The notes: generated by a model from the letters alone, not told the origin. DNA of 46,174 bases from an uncultured Duganella sp. (GCA_946482635.1 CAMLSG010000012.1:1-46174), one strand, 5' to 3'; shown: positions 24,864-33,838, numbered from the stretch's first letter. Numbers and translations: made by a program.

Positions 24864-27062
24864 ATGCCAACCGTAAACGACGTCACCCAGCTCAACCCGA
24901 TCAATGTCTACGCCGTAGCGACACCCAGCACCACGGCGGATTTGCAGGACGCACTGCGCAAGACCAGCTTGCCGATTTCCATCGGCGGCGGCCACTTCAG
25001 CATGGGCGGCCATACTGCCAGCCCGGGCAGCCTTCACCTTGATCTGCGTGGCATGAACCGCGTGCTTGAATTCTCGCCGGCGGACCGCCTGATCCGCGTG
25101 CAGGCCGGCATTCGCTGGTGCGATATCCAGCGCTTCATCGATCCGCACGGCTTGTCGGTGAAGATCATGCAGACCTATGCCAACTTCACCGTTGGCGGCG
25201 CGCTTTCGGTCAATGCGCACGGACGGTATATGGGCCTGGGCCCGGTGGTGCTGTCGGTGCGTTCGATCACGCTGGTACTGGCCAGCGGCGAAGTGCGCGA
25301 GGCGAGCCCGAAAGAAAACAGCGAGCTGTTTTACGCGGCCATTGGCGGCTACGGTGCGATCGGCATCATCGCCGAGGCGGAGCTGGAACTGGTGCCGAAC
25401 ACGCGCGTGCAGCGCAACAGCGTGAAGATGCTGACCAAGGATTATCCTGCCTGGTTCGACGTGAATGTGCGCGGCCGCAAGGAGATCACTTTCCATAACG
25501 CCGACCTGTATCCGCCGTATTACAACCGCGCGCGCGCCGTGACATGGACCGAAACGGACCTGCCGGCCGACAAGCCGCGCCTGCAACCGCTGAATCGAGC
25601 CTACCTGGCGGAGCTGTATTTCCTGTGGTCGGTGTCGGAATCGCCGTTCGGCAAATGGCGCCGCGAATACCTGCTCGATCCGCTGCTGTACCGGAAGAAG
25701 AAGGTCCACTGGCGCAATTACGAGGCTGGCTACGACACGGCGGAACTCGAGCCCCTGGGCCGTACCGAGCGCACTTACGTGCTGCAGGAGTATTTCGTGC
25801 CGTGCACGCGCATGGACGAATTCGTGCCGAAAATGTCGGCCATTCTCGCCAAGCATCGTGTCAATACGATCAATATCTCGATTCGCCACGCTCTGTCCGA
25901 TCCGGGTACGCTGTTGTCGTGGGCACGCGGCGAGACCTTCGCTTTCGTGCTGTACCACAAGCAGCGCACCCGCGACAATGCGCGCGAACGCGTTGGCGTG
26001 TGGACGCGCGAACTGATCGACGCAGTGCTGGAATGCGGTGGTACCTACTACCTGCCGTACCAGCTGCACGGCACCCACGAGCAATTCCACCGCGCCTATC
26101 CGCGCGCGAAAGAACTGTTTGCGCTGAAGCGCGAGCTCGATCCCGACTACCGCCTGCGTGGCGCGCTGTGGGACAAATACTATGCGCCGACGCTGGACCT
26201 GGACCCGGCAGGAGAGGCGGCACGCCGTTCGCTGTTCCATTCCGTATATGGCAGCGAGCGCGAAGCGGACAAGTTCTACGCCTTCCTGCAGAACATTTTC
26301 AACCTGTTCCCGGAAGACCGCTTCCACACGCTGATCCGCAAGGCGACCACCGAAAACCACGACGAGGAATCGATCTACCGCGCCTTGCAGGCCGGCCTGC
26401 CGGGCATCACGCCGCCGCTCTCGTTGCTGCGTTATGCCTTGCCGTCGCTGATGGTGCAGAAAGAAGAGATGGGCGTACAGGCCAAACGCCTGCTGGGTGA
26501 CCAGGTATTGAGGGACTATGTGGAAATCGGCACCACCGGCCGCTACGTCAACGCACTGCGCAAGCATCTCAAGCTGAAGGGCAAGGTGACGCTGGTGCAT
26601 GACAAGGCGCCGGGCTATTCGCCGGTCGACATCGTGGAGCGTGGCGGCTTGCTGCAGGTCGGTAAATTCGTGCACATGAAAGACTATACGCCACTCGAAC
26701 TGCCGGAACAGAGTGCGGACCTGGTGAGCTGCTTTGTCGGCCTGCACCATATGGAACCCGAAAAGCTGAAGCCTTTCCTGGCTTCGGTGGCGAGCATCGT
26801 GCGCCCTGGCGGCTACTTCGTCGTGCGCGACCATGACGTGAAAGACCGAACGATGGACGATTTCGTCAGCCTGGCACACTGCGTGTTCAATGCCGGCCTG
26901 GGCGAGCCGTGGGCGGTCAATTCGTCCGAGCTGCGTTTCTTTGCGTCGGTGGATGAATGGATCAAGCGCGTGGAAGCCGCCGGCTTCCAGCACACGGGCG
27001 AACGAATCGTGCAGGATGGCGATCCGTCCGCGAACGTCCTGATGGCCTTCAAACGGATCTGA
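24864..27062 (+). CDS. FAD-linked oxidase fused to a class I SAM methyltransferase
   Basis: 732 residues. The N-terminal part (about 1-190) is a PCMH-type FAD-binding domain: PISIGGGHFSMGGHT (38-52), LDLRGMNRVLEFSPADRLIR, NFTVGGALSVNAHGRYMGLG and AIGGYGAIGIIAEAELELVP. Residues 190-450 resemble the substrate/cap part of aldonolactone-oxidase and DprE1-like enzymes, ending LFALKRELDPDYRLRGALWD. The C-terminal part (about 540-732) is a Rossmann methyltransferase: motif I VEIGTTGRYV (from 553), SADLVSCFVGLHHMEPEKLK and IVRPGGYFVVRDHDV. No signal peptide. The two halves are in one uninterrupted frame. The gene is 4 bases after DUF805 and 1 base before the next gene. Substrate unknown; an oxidise-then-methylate pathway step is inferred. 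Confidence 0.8.
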   Translation: MPTVNDVTQLNPINVYAVATPSTTADLQDALRKTSLPISIGGGHFSMGGHTASPGSLHLDLRGMNRVLEFSPADRLIRVQAGIRWCDIQRFIDPHGLSVKIMQTYANFTVGGALSVNAHGRYMGLGPVVLSVRSITLVLASGEVREASPKENSELFYAAIGGYGAIGIIAEAELELVPNTRVQRNSVKMLTKDYPAWFDVNVRGRKEITFHNADLYPPYYNRARAVTWTETDLPADKPRLQPLNRAYLAELYFLWSVSESPFGKWRREYLLDPLLYRKKKVHWRNYEAGYDTAELEPLGRTERTYVLQEYFVPCTRMDEFVPKMSAILAKHRVNTINISIRHALSDPGTLLSWARGETFAFVLYHKQRTRDNARERVGVWTRELIDAVLECGGTYYLPYQLHGTHEQFHRAYPRAKELFALKRELDPDYRLRGALWDKYYAPTLDLDPAGEAARRSLFHSVYGSEREADKFYAFLQNIFNLFPEDRFHTLIRKATTENHDEESIYRALQAGLPGITPPLSLLRYALPSLMVQKEEMGVQAKRLLGDQVLRDYVEIGTTGRYVNALRKHLKLKGKVTLVHDKAPGYSPVDIVERGGLLQVGKFVHMKDYTPLELPEQSADLVSCFVGLHHMEPEKLKPFLASVASIVRPGGYFVVRDHDVKDRTMDDFVSLAHCVFNAGLGEPWAVNSSELRFFASVDEWIKRVEAAGFQHTGERIVQDGDPSANVLMAFKRI

Positions 27063-27063
27063 T

Positions 27064-28083
27064 ATGCGCAAACTCTTGCTGGCATTAAGCCTGCTGGCCG
27101 CTTGCCTGACCAGTTCCGCTGAGAGCCCGATTGCGCCGGAACAGCGGCGCAGCGTCGAGCAGACCTTCCTGACTTTCCCGGAATGGTTCCTGGTGCACAG
27201 CCCGGCCGAATATGCCCGTTATGTGAAGAAGCATCCGGCCCATAATTTCCCATTCCTCGGGCATGTGGGCCAGATCTGGAGCAGCTATGCAGCGGTAACC
27301 GAGGAGCAAGTGCGCGCCAAGTACCCCGGCAACCCCGGCTACCACGTCATGATCGGCGTGATCGGGGGCAGCACCACGGTGGAATACGGCCTGCGCTCGT
27401 TGTATGAAAATACGCTGGGCCGCGTCAGCTGGGCCACGGCGTCGGCCTTGACGCCGGAAGATGAATACGGTGCACAGGTGGCACAGGATTATGTCGATTT
27501 CATCCGCAAGGAGCCTTGGTATCTGTACGACTTCAGCGCCAAGCTAAAAGGGCTGTGGGCCGACACGCCGCTGTTCGGCGCGAATATGCTGCGCAAGCTG
27601 GAGCGGCGCTATGCGCTGACCACCGAATACCTGGTGAAGGCTGCCTACGGCAAGTTGATCAAGCTGGGAACCAGTGCCGCCTATGAGCCTGCCTTGATGA
27701 CGACGCAGGTCGTCGCCGACCACGAACCTTACGACCTGGCCGACATGCCGAACGTCAAGCTGCTGCGCATGCTGGACGATGGCCGCGCCGTGCTGGAACT
27801 GCCGCGCTATTACGACTTCCGCCTGGCGGCGACGCGCCTCGGGCTGCAGGACGTTCAGCTGCAGGACATTGCCGGCAACAGCGGCGTGATCCTGGTGACG
27901 GTGCTGACGCGAGGGCCGGGAACAGCGGCGCCGCCGGACACCCGGGTACTGTTCGAGCAGCCGATCCTGACCGAGCCAGGACGCAAGCGGGTAGCGCTGG
28001 TCATGCGGGTGGCGGCACTGTCGCGCTACCTGGTCGACGCGCCGCGCCAGGGCGTGGAAGTCGAACACGTGTATGACTATTAA
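27064..28083 (+). CDS. Secreted or periplasmic conserved protein of unknown function
   Basis: 339 residues with a clear Sec signal (MRKLLLALSLLAACLTSSAE). The mature part contains QTFLTFPEWFLVHSPAEYAR, FPFLGHVGQIWSSYAAVTEE, HVMIGVIGGSTTVEYGLRSL and YENTLGRVSWATASALTPED, and is rich in aromatic residues. I recognise no domain or catalytic motif. The Cys in LLAACLTS might suggest a lipobox, but the following residues fit better with ordinary signal cleavage. It starts 1 base after the FAD/methyltransferase stop and overlaps the next gene by 11 bases, so it is certainly part of the same operon and probably works at the cell envelope with those enzymes. Confidence 0.75.
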   Translation: MRKLLLALSLLAACLTSSAESPIAPEQRRSVEQTFLTFPEWFLVHSPAEYARYVKKHPAHNFPFLGHVGQIWSSYAAVTEEQVRAKYPGNPGYHVMIGVIGGSTTVEYGLRSLYENTLGRVSWATASALTPEDEYGAQVAQDYVDFIRKEPWYLYDFSAKLKGLWADTPLFGANMLRKLERRYALTTEYLVKAAYGKLIKLGTSAAYEPALMTTQVVADHEPYDLADMPNVKLLRMLDDGRAVLELPRYYDFRLAATRLGLQDVQLQDIAGNSGVILVTVLTRGPGTAAPPDTRVLFEQPILTEPGRKRVALVMRVAALSRYLVDAPRQGVEVEHVYDY

Positions 28084-29071
28084 GCGGCTGCTGGCCTATG
28101 CGCTGCTGGCGCTGGCCGGCGGCGTGGTCATATTGGGAGCTGTGGCGGTATGGCAGGCGCAGGCGCGCCAGACCGGCAACCGCGAAGCGCTGGCGCCGAA
28201 GGGAGGCGAGTTCGTCGATGCCGGCGATGCGCGGGTATTCATGCAGCGAGCCGGTAGCCGGGATGCGCCGGCCGTGGTCTTCCTGCACGGCACGGGCTCC
28301 TGGAGCGAAACCTGGCGCGCATCGATGGCGACCGCCACCAGCCTGGGCTACCAAGCCATCGCACTGGACATGCCGCCATTCGGTTATGCGATTCCGCCCG
28401 CGTCGGGCGAGTACGACAAGCAGCAACAGGCAGCGCGCTTGCGCCGGGCGCTGGACAATGCCGGCATCCGCCGTGCAGTGTTCGTGGCGCATTCCTTCGG
28501 CGCGGCGCCCTTGATGGAAGCCTTGCTGTCCACGCCGGACGAGGGCAGGGTGCAAGCCCTGGTGCTGGTCGATGCCGCGCTGGGCCTGGACGGTGAACAA
28601 GCGCAGGGCGACAGCATGCTGCAATCCGTGCTGCGATGGCGCTGGATCAGCCAGCCCTTGGCGGCCGGCTTGCTGACCAATCCTGCCTACACGGAAAAAC
28701 TGCTGAAAAGCTTCGTCAGCGAAAAAGAAAAAGCCACGCCTGCCTGGCTGCAGGTCTACCAGCAGCCGCTGGTGTTGGAAGACAGTTACAGGCACGTTGC
28801 AGCGTGGCTGCCGGAATTGCTGGCGCGGCGCGGCCATGCAGCCAGCGACCTGCTGGATGCCTATGGCCGGATCACCTGGCCGGTGACCCTGCTTTGGGGC
28901 GAGACCGACACGATCACGCCCCTGTCGCAGGCGGAGAACCTGCAACGCCTGATTCCCGGCGCAAAAATCGTACGCATCCCGCGTGCCGGGCATATCCCGC
29001 AAATTGAGGAACCCGAACTGTTCCAGGACGCGTTGGCACGCATCCTGCAGGACGCCAAGCCCGGCCGCTGA
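28073..29071 (+). CDS. Membrane-anchored alpha/beta hydrolase
   Basis: 332 residues. An N-terminal helix (about 5-27) anchors an alpha/beta-hydrolase domain. FLHGTGSWSETWRA gives the oxyanion hole (70-75), FVAHSFGAAP the nucleophile elbow with Ser141, LLWGETDTITPL the catalytic Asp and RAGHIPQIEEP the His. A cap region lies around 180-250 (VYQQPLVLEDSYRHVAAWLP). It resembles epoxide hydrolase and haloalkane dehalogenase-like or esterase members; the Ser nucleophile favours an esterase. Its start overlaps the upstream secreted-protein gene by 11 bases. Last gene of the four-gene operon, followed by the convergent KGG gene 12 bases on. Confidence 0.85.
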   Translation: MTIKRLLAYALLALAGGVVILGAVAVWQAQARQTGNREALAPKGGEFVDAGDARVFMQRAGSRDAPAVVFLHGTGSWSETWRASMATATSLGYQAIALDMPPFGYAIPPASGEYDKQQQAARLRRALDNAGIRRAVFVAHSFGAAPLMEALLSTPDEGRVQALVLVDAALGLDGEQAQGDSMLQSVLRWRWISQPLAAGLLTNPAYTEKLLKSFVSEKEKATPAWLQVYQQPLVLEDSYRHVAAWLPELLARRGHAASDLLDAYGRITWPVTLLWGETDTITPLSQAENLQRLIPGAKIVRIPRAGHIPQIEEPELFQDALARILQDAKPGR

Positions 29072-29083
29072 TGCCGTGGGGCG

Positions 29084-29371
29084 TCAGCCTGGCTCGCCTT
29101 TTTCGCCTTGCCGGTTGCCGCTGCGGGCAGTCTGTCGACTCTCGCCACCCTTGCGGCCGATTTCGGCCATGTGCTCGCGGTCGCGGCTCACTACTTCACC
29201 GCCTTTCTGGCCGGCGCGGCGCGCTTCTTCCGAGGTGAATTCATGCGCCGTACCCTTCTGGTGCGCGGCCTGGCCGCCCTTGCTGGCAATCATGCGCTGG
29301 GTTTCCTTGTCCATTGCCGCGAAGCCGCGCTTGCCATTACCGGTCCTGACCTGCTCGTCCTGTGTCGCCAT
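29084..29371 (-). CDS. KGG-motif stress-induced protein (YciG-like)
   Basis: A 95-residue very hydrophilic protein with repeated Gly-Gly modules: GFAAMDKETQRMIASKGGQA, ARRAGQKGGEVVSRD and EIGRKGGESRQ. This matches the KGG/stress-induced bacterial acidophilic repeat family (YciG, GsiB-like), associated with desiccation and general stress. Predicted to be largely disordered and cytosolic. Upstream (29372-29492) there is only a GC-rich palindromic patch around 29400 and no clear sigma-70 promoter. Its hemerythrin neighbour on the same strand is also often found among stress genes. Confidence 0.82.
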   Translation of the reverse strand: MATQDEQVRTGNGKRGFAAMDKETQRMIASKGGQAAHQKGTAHEFTSEEARRAGQKGGEVVSRDREHMAEIGRKGGESRQTARSGNRQGEKGEPG

Positions 29372-29492
29372 GATCCACCTCCCTCAATGTGCCCTAGAAT
29401 CCGGGCGCGGGCCCGGGCCGGAAACAGCGCCGTGGCTGCTTCTTGGGCTTTGAGGGAAGGTCGGCGGTAAAAGTTCAAATTATTTTTCGGGT

Positions 29493-30038
29493 TCAGGAGC
29501 CGGCCTGGCCGGTGGCAGAACGCTCGCCCTCCGCTTCGGCGGTATTGTTGCCGCGCACCGGTTGGGCGCCGAAATCGTGCTCCAGTTCTTCCTTGCGGTC
29601 TTTCAACTGTTCGCACAACTGAACCAGGTCGGCATCGCTTTGCCTTACTTTGGGGAACATTTCCCGTTCTTCTTCGGTTACGTGGTGCTCCACGCATTCA
29701 CGCAATTTCTGCACCGTGCCATCCAGTTCGCTGTCGCCGGCGGCCATGCCCCGGATGTGCTCGACCAGTTCCTTGATGGTGCCATGTTCTTCCAGCGCTT
29801 CATCGACCTGCTCTTGTTCGCCGGTTTCAGCACGGACGGCGGGGTAGAAGATTTCTTCTTCAATCGTTGCGTGGATGGTCAGGTCCATGCAGATCTGCTG
29901 CGCCAGGTCGTGCTTCAGGCCCTGGTGCGAGGCATCGCATTTTTCGAATTCGTGGAAAAGTTTTTTGACCTTGTCGTGGTCTGTGGTGAGAAGCGCCACG
30001 GCATCCTTTGCCGTGGCGCCTTGATTTTGCTGGCTCAT
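29493..30038 (-). CDS. Hemerythrin HHE-domain protein
   Basis: 181 residues forming a four-helix bundle with a di-iron site. Ligand-bearing helices are visible: LLTTDHDKVKKLFHEFEK, MDLTIHATIEEEIFYPAVRA, EEHGTIKELVEHIRGM and CVEHHVTEEEREMFPKVRQS. This is the canonical H...HxxxE...H...HxxxE pattern. Such proteins bind O2, NO or iron in stress responses. The C-terminus is a disordered Glu/Ala/Gly tail. The start at 30038 has GGGAG 8 bases upstream; an in-frame extension to 30080 lacks homology. Confidence 0.88.
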   Translation of the reverse strand: MSQQNQGATAKDAVALLTTDHDKVKKLFHEFEKCDASHQGLKHDLAQQICMDLTIHATIEEEIFYPAVRAETGEQEQVDEALEEHGTIKELVEHIRGMAAGDSELDGTVQKLRECVEHHVTEEEREMFPKVRQSDADLVQLCEQLKDRKEELEHDFGAQPVRGNNTAEAEGERSATGQAGS

Positions 30039-30090
30039 GCTGGCTCCCTTCGCTGCGTCGGTTAGGCCGCGCCGCCGCAAGGAGGAGCGA

Positions 30091-31101
30091 TCAAGCGACT
30101 TGGAGAACCAGCTTGCCGAAGTTCTTGCCTTCGAACAGCATCGTCAACGCCTGCGGGAATTTCTCGATGCCTTGCACGACATCTTCCCGGCTCTTGATCT
30201 TGCCTTCCTGCAGCCATTTGCCGAGCGCGGCAACGGCTACGTGGTAGCGGTCGGCGTAGTCGAACACGACCATGCCTTCCATGCGCGCGCGGTTCACCAG
30301 CAGGGCGAGGTAGTTGGCCGGGCCCTTGACCGCCGTCGTGTTGTTGTACTGCGAAATTGCGCCGCAGATCACGATGCGGGCCTTCAGGTTGATGCGCGTG
30401 AGAACGATGTCGAGGATGTCGCCACCAACGTTGTCAAAGTATACGTCAACGCCATTTGGACAGTGTTCCTTCAGGCCGGCACGCACGTCGCCGCCCTTGT
30501 AATCGATGCAGGCGTCGAAGCCGAGCTCATTGACCACGAAGTCGCATTTTTCCTTGCCGCCGGCAATGCCGACCACGCGGCAGCCGAGCTGCTTGGCGAC
30601 CTGTCCGACGGTCTGGCCGACGGCGCCGGCCGCGCCGGATACCACCACGGTTTCACCGGCTTTCGGCTGGCCCACTTCGAGCAGGCCGAAGTAGGCGGTC
30701 ATGCCCGGCATGCCGAGCGTATTGAGCCAGGTGGTGGCAGGGGCCAGGCGGGTGTCGATCTTGTGCAGGCCGGCGTGGCGGTCGTCGGCAGCGCCAATCC
30801 AGTACTGCTGCACGCCGAAGCCGCCGCCGACCTGGTCGCCCACGGCAAAGCGCGGCGACTTGGAGGCGACCACTTCACCCAGGCCGCCGGCGCGCATCAC
30901 TTCGCCGATACCGACTGGGCGGATATAGGACTTGGCGTCGTTCATCCAGCCGCGCATGGCGGGGTCGAGCGACAGGTAGAGCGTCTTGACCAGCACTTCA
31001 CCGTCGGCCAGTTCGCGTACCGGCTCTTTGGTGATTTGCCAGTCGCTGTCCTTGGGCAAGCCGACCGGGCGGGCGGCGAGGCGGAACTGGGTGTTCTCCA
31101 T
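30091..31101 (-). CDS. NADP-dependent medium-chain oxidoreductase, CurA-like
   Basis: 336-residue MDR-superfamily reductase without structural zinc, related to E. coli CurA (curcumin/dihydrocurcumin reductase) and leukotriene B4 12-hydroxydehydrogenase-like enone reductases. It starts MENTQFRLAARPVGLPKDSD, with LYLSLDPAMRGWMNDAKSYI and TLGMPGMTAYFGLLEVGQPK. The nucleotide-binding VVVSGAAGAVGQTVGQVAKQ and CGAISQYNNTTAVKGPANYL are also present. It probably reduces alpha,beta-unsaturated ketones or aldehydes. It is divergent from purU with a 103-base gap. Confidence 0.9.
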   Translation of the reverse strand: MENTQFRLAARPVGLPKDSDWQITKEPVRELADGEVLVKTLYLSLDPAMRGWMNDAKSYIRPVGIGEVMRAGGLGEVVASKSPRFAVGDQVGGGFGVQQYWIGAADDRHAGLHKIDTRLAPATTWLNTLGMPGMTAYFGLLEVGQPKAGETVVVSGAAGAVGQTVGQVAKQLGCRVVGIAGGKEKCDFVVNELGFDACIDYKGGDVRAGLKEHCPNGVDVYFDNVGGDILDIVLTRINLKARIVICGAISQYNNTTAVKGPANYLALLVNRARMEGMVVFDYADRYHVAVAALGKWLQEGKIKSREDVVQGIEKFPQALTMLFEGKNFGKLVLQVA

Positions 31102-31204
31102 ATTTGCTCCTTTTAAGAAATAGTACGGTCATTCTATTCCGGAATTTGGCAGCCGTGGCAATGTTCGTGCGACAATACCGTCCCGCCTTTGACCTGAAAG
31201 TGCC

Positions 31205-32074
31205 ATGAATCACCCAGAATACATCCTCACGCTCTCTTGCCACGACCAGCGCGGCATCGTCCATCGTGTATCGGGATTCCTGGCTGAACATGGCTGCAAC
31301 ATCATCGATTCCGCCCAGTTTGGTGACGCGGAAACGCAACGCTTCTTCATGCGCGTGCACTTTGCGCGCGAGGATGCGGCGTTCAGCGATGCCGTGCTGC
31401 GCGAGGACTTCGCCAAGGTAGCCGAGTCCATGGGCATGGAATGGGCGCTGCACGATGCCCACGCCAAGCCGCGCGTAATGCTGATGGTGTCCAAGATCGG
31501 CCACTGCCTGAACGACCTGCTGTTCCGCTACAAGAGCGGGCTGCTGCCGGTCGAGATTCCGGCCATCGTGTCCAACCACATGGACTTCTACCAGCTGGCG
31601 GCCAGCTACAACATCCCGTTCCACCATCTGCCGCTGGCGACCGGTGCGCCGGAAGAAGCCAAGCTGGCGCAGGAGAACCGCATCGCGGAACTGATGGAAA
31701 CCCACAAGGTGGACCTGGTGGTGCTTGCGCGCTACATGCAAATCCTGTCGCCGTCCATGTGCGAACGCCTGAAAGGGAAGGCGATCAATATTCACCACTC
31801 CTTCCTGCCAAGCTTCAAGGGCGCCAAGCCGTATGCGCAGGCACACAAGCGTGGCGTGAAGCTGATTGGCGCCACCGCCCACTTTGTGACCGGCGACCTG
31901 GATGAAGGCCCGATCATCGAGCAGGACGTGGAGCGCGTCGACCATGCCATGGATTCGGATGCGCTGACCGCGATCGGCCGCGACGTCGAGTGCGTGGTGC
32001 TGGCGCGCGCAGTGAAATGGTTCGTCGAGCACCGCATCCTGCTGAACGGCGACCGAACTGTAATTTTCAAATAA
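31205..32074 (+). CDS. purU: Formyltetrahydrofolate deformylase
   Basis: Hydrolyses 10-formyl-THF to formate and THF, balancing one-carbon pools. The 289 residues comprise an N-terminal ACT domain (YILTLSCHDQRGIVHRVSGF, about 6-85) and a formyltransferase-type catalytic domain (RVMLMVSKIGHCLNDLLFRY, then LARYMQILSPSMCERLKGKA). The active-site elements INIHHSFLPSFKGAKPYAQA and HFVTGDLDEGPIIEQDVERV carry the Asn/His/Asp set. Length matches the family. yaeQ follows after 6 bases. Confidence 0.95.
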   Translation: MNHPEYILTLSCHDQRGIVHRVSGFLAEHGCNIIDSAQFGDAETQRFFMRVHFAREDAAFSDAVLREDFAKVAESMGMEWALHDAHAKPRVMLMVSKIGHCLNDLLFRYKSGLLPVEIPAIVSNHMDFYQLAASYNIPFHHLPLATGAPEEAKLAQENRIAELMETHKVDLVVLARYMQILSPSMCERLKGKAINIHHSFLPSFKGAKPYAQAHKRGVKLIGATAHFVTGDLDEGPIIEQDVERVDHAMDSDALTAIGRDVECVVLARAVKWFVEHRILLNGDRTVIFK

Positions 32075-32080
32075 CAAGTA

Positions 32081-32617
32081 ATGGCACTGAAATCTACGAT
32101 CTACAAGGCGGAGCTGTCCATCGCGGACATGGACCGCAACTACTACGCAACCCATATGCTGACCCTGGCGCGCCATCCGTCCGAAACGGATGAACGCCTG
32201 ATGGTGCGCATCGTCGCCTTTGCGATCCACGCCGATGAAGCGCTGGTGAACGCGAAAGGCATTTCCGATACTGAAGAACCGGACCTGTGGCAAATGGACC
32301 TGACCGGCGCGATCCAGCTGTGGATCGAAGTAGGCCAGCCGGACGAGCGCCGCATCCTGAAAGCAGCCGGCCGTTCCGATAAGGTGATGGTGTACTCCTA
32401 CAGTTCCGCCTCGCACGTGTGGTGGAAGCAATTGGCCAGCAAGATCGACCGCGCCAAGAACGTCAGCGTGGTGAATATCGATGCCGATGCCAGCGCGGCG
32501 CTGGAAAAGATGGCGCAGCGTTCCATGCAGCTTCAATGCACCATCCAGGACGGCCAGATCTGGCTGACCGACGGCGCTACGACCGTCGAAATTCCGCGCG
32601 AGGTCTGGAAGGCCTGA
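32081..32617 (+). CDS. yaeQ: YaeQ family protein
   Basis: 178 residues starting MALKSTIYKAELSIADMDRN, with YYATHMLTLARHPSETDERL, DLWQMDLTGAIQLWIEVGQP and DERRILKAAGRSDKVMVYSY. These are classic YaeQ signatures, belonging to a PD-(D/E)XK nuclease-like fold. The biochemical role is unsettled (it was once proposed as an RfaH-related antitermination suppressor). It starts 6 bases after purU, without a good Shine-Dalgarno, and is probably co-transcribed. Confidence 0.92.
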   Translation: MALKSTIYKAELSIADMDRNYYATHMLTLARHPSETDERLMVRIVAFAIHADEALVNAKGISDTEEPDLWQMDLTGAIQLWIEVGQPDERRILKAAGRSDKVMVYSYSSASHVWWKQLASKIDRAKNVSVVNIDADASAALEKMAQRSMQLQCTIQDGQIWLTDGATTVEIPREVWKA

Positions 32618-32648
32618 TCCGGCAAATCGGTGGCAGAATGTGCTCACC

Positions 32649-33368
32649 ATGCTGCGCTACCTTATTGCCTTGTTGTTCATCGCCCTGGGGGCCGCAGCCC
32701 AGGCAGTGACGCAGGCTGAAGTCATGGCCGGTTCGGCCAAACTGTACCGGGAGCAGGTCGATGACCTGCGAAAGGGCTATCGGCTGGACGACGACGAGCG
32801 CTTCGGCGCGAGGGTGGTTTCACTGGCACGTCCACTGATCGAGCAGGCGAAGCGCGAGTTTCCCGAGTCTGCCGCTTGGGATTGGGAGCTGCACACCACC
32901 ACCGACGGCGATGCCAACGCTTTTGCCATGGCAGGCGGCAAAATGCTGGTCAGCCGCGCCTATGTCGACGAGTTGGCATTGAAAGATGCGGAGCTGGTCA
33001 TGCTGCTGGCGCATGAAATCATGCACGCAGTGCTGCGCCATAACCTGAAAGAATTCGAGGAAGCGCTGCGGCTCGAGCCCGCGCGCGCGACGCAGCCGTT
33101 CTCTGAGTTTGAACACGATATCGACCACGATCATGCGCTGATGCGCAAGCTGGCGGGCTTCAACCAGCAGCAGGAGATGGAAGCCGACCGTGAAGGCTTG
33201 CTGTTTGCCGCGCGTGCCGGTTGGTCACCGCAAGCGTTGGTGGGGTATTTCCGTAAGCTGGCAAAGCATAGCCACTATCCCAATTTCGAGCGTTTCAACC
33301 ATCCTTCCCCTGCCAGCCGATGGCGTGCGGCGCGCGAGCTGGCTGCGCAAATGGAAGTGCCGCGCTAG
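32649..33368 (+). CDS. M48-family metallopeptidase, exported
   Basis: 239 residues with an N-terminal hydrophobic signal (MLRYLIALLFIALGAAAQAV). The zinc-peptidase site is LLAHEIMHAVLRH, with the third ligand in QQEMEADREGLLFAARAGWS, as in M48 (HtpX/BepA/LoiP-type) peptidases. The C-terminus has the usual FERFNHPSPASRWRAARELA element. It is a likely periplasmic protease in envelope quality control. The ATG at 32649 is preferred over GTG at 32640. An AGAAT box lies 9 bases upstream of the start. Confidence 0.87.
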   Translation: MLRYLIALLFIALGAAAQAVTQAEVMAGSAKLYREQVDDLRKGYRLDDDERFGARVVSLARPLIEQAKREFPESAAWDWELHTTTDGDANAFAMAGGKMLVSRAYVDELALKDAELVMLLAHEIMHAVLRHNLKEFEEALRLEPARATQPFSEFEHDIDHDHALMRKLAGFNQQQEMEADREGLLFAARAGWSPQALVGYFRKLAKHSHYPNFERFNHPSPASRWRAARELAAQMEVPR

Positions 33369-33383
33369 GCTATAATGCCCGCC

Positions 33384-33803
33384 ATGCATATGAAATCGTC
33401 AACCCGCTTGCGCTGGATCTGGATCGCGTGCTTCGCCATCCTGATGAACGCGCTCGCCCCGGCGATTTCGCATGCGGTGAACGGCAAGCCTCGCACGTGG
33501 GAGATTTGCCTGAACGACGGCACGCGCGTGACGGGCATAGGCGAACTCGATTACGCCACCTTCGTCGCCGTGACCGATCGCAGCAAAGCGCAGTCCCCGG
33601 CGCAACCGATGGCGCAGATGAACATGGAAGACTGTTCCTACTGCCTGCCGCACGCAGGCGGGTTTGGCCTGCCTCCTTCCGACCTTGCGTTGCCCCTGCC
33701 GCTCGATGGCGCGACCATGCGCCCAACCCTGTTCTACCAGTCGCCACAACCATTGCCGGTGTGGTCGGCGTCCAATCCGCGAGGACCGCCTGCACACGCC
33801 TGA
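33384..33803 (+). CDS. DUF2946 family protein (copper-cluster associated)
   Basis: About 139 residues. The N-terminal hydrophobic signal/anchor is STRLRWIWIACFAILMNALA. The exported part carries the hallmark MNMEDCSYCLPHAG, with two Cys and a His that could bind metal, followed by a Pro-rich tail. DUF2946 genes are frequent neighbours of PCu(A)C chaperones and TonB copper receptors, as here. Three in-frame ATGs exist (33375, 33384, 33390). A TATAAT at 33371-33376 would start transcription near 33383, so 33375 is unlikely to be used. Confidence 0.8.
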   Translation: MHMKSSTRLRWIWIACFAILMNALAPAISHAVNGKPRTWEICLNDGTRVTGIGELDYATFVAVTDRSKAQSPAQPMAQMNMEDCSYCLPHAGGFGLPPSDLALPLPLDGATMRPTLFYQSPQPLPVWSASNPRGPPAHA

Positions 33804-33838
33804 TTTCGTCCCCCATTTAACGAATCAAGGAGTGATAA

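Noticed and set aside
24654..27071. 805-codon open frame on the minus strand
   Set aside because: Antisense to the DUF805 and FAD/methyltransferase genes, with His/Gln/Arg/Val-rich shadow composition and no motif.
29392..29415. GC-rich palindromic patch as a terminator
   Set aside because: It lies upstream of the KGG gene start, has no T-run in either direction and may simply reflect base composition.
30998..32650. 550-codon open frame on the minus strand
   Set aside because: Antisense to purU and yaeQ, both with clear family signatures.
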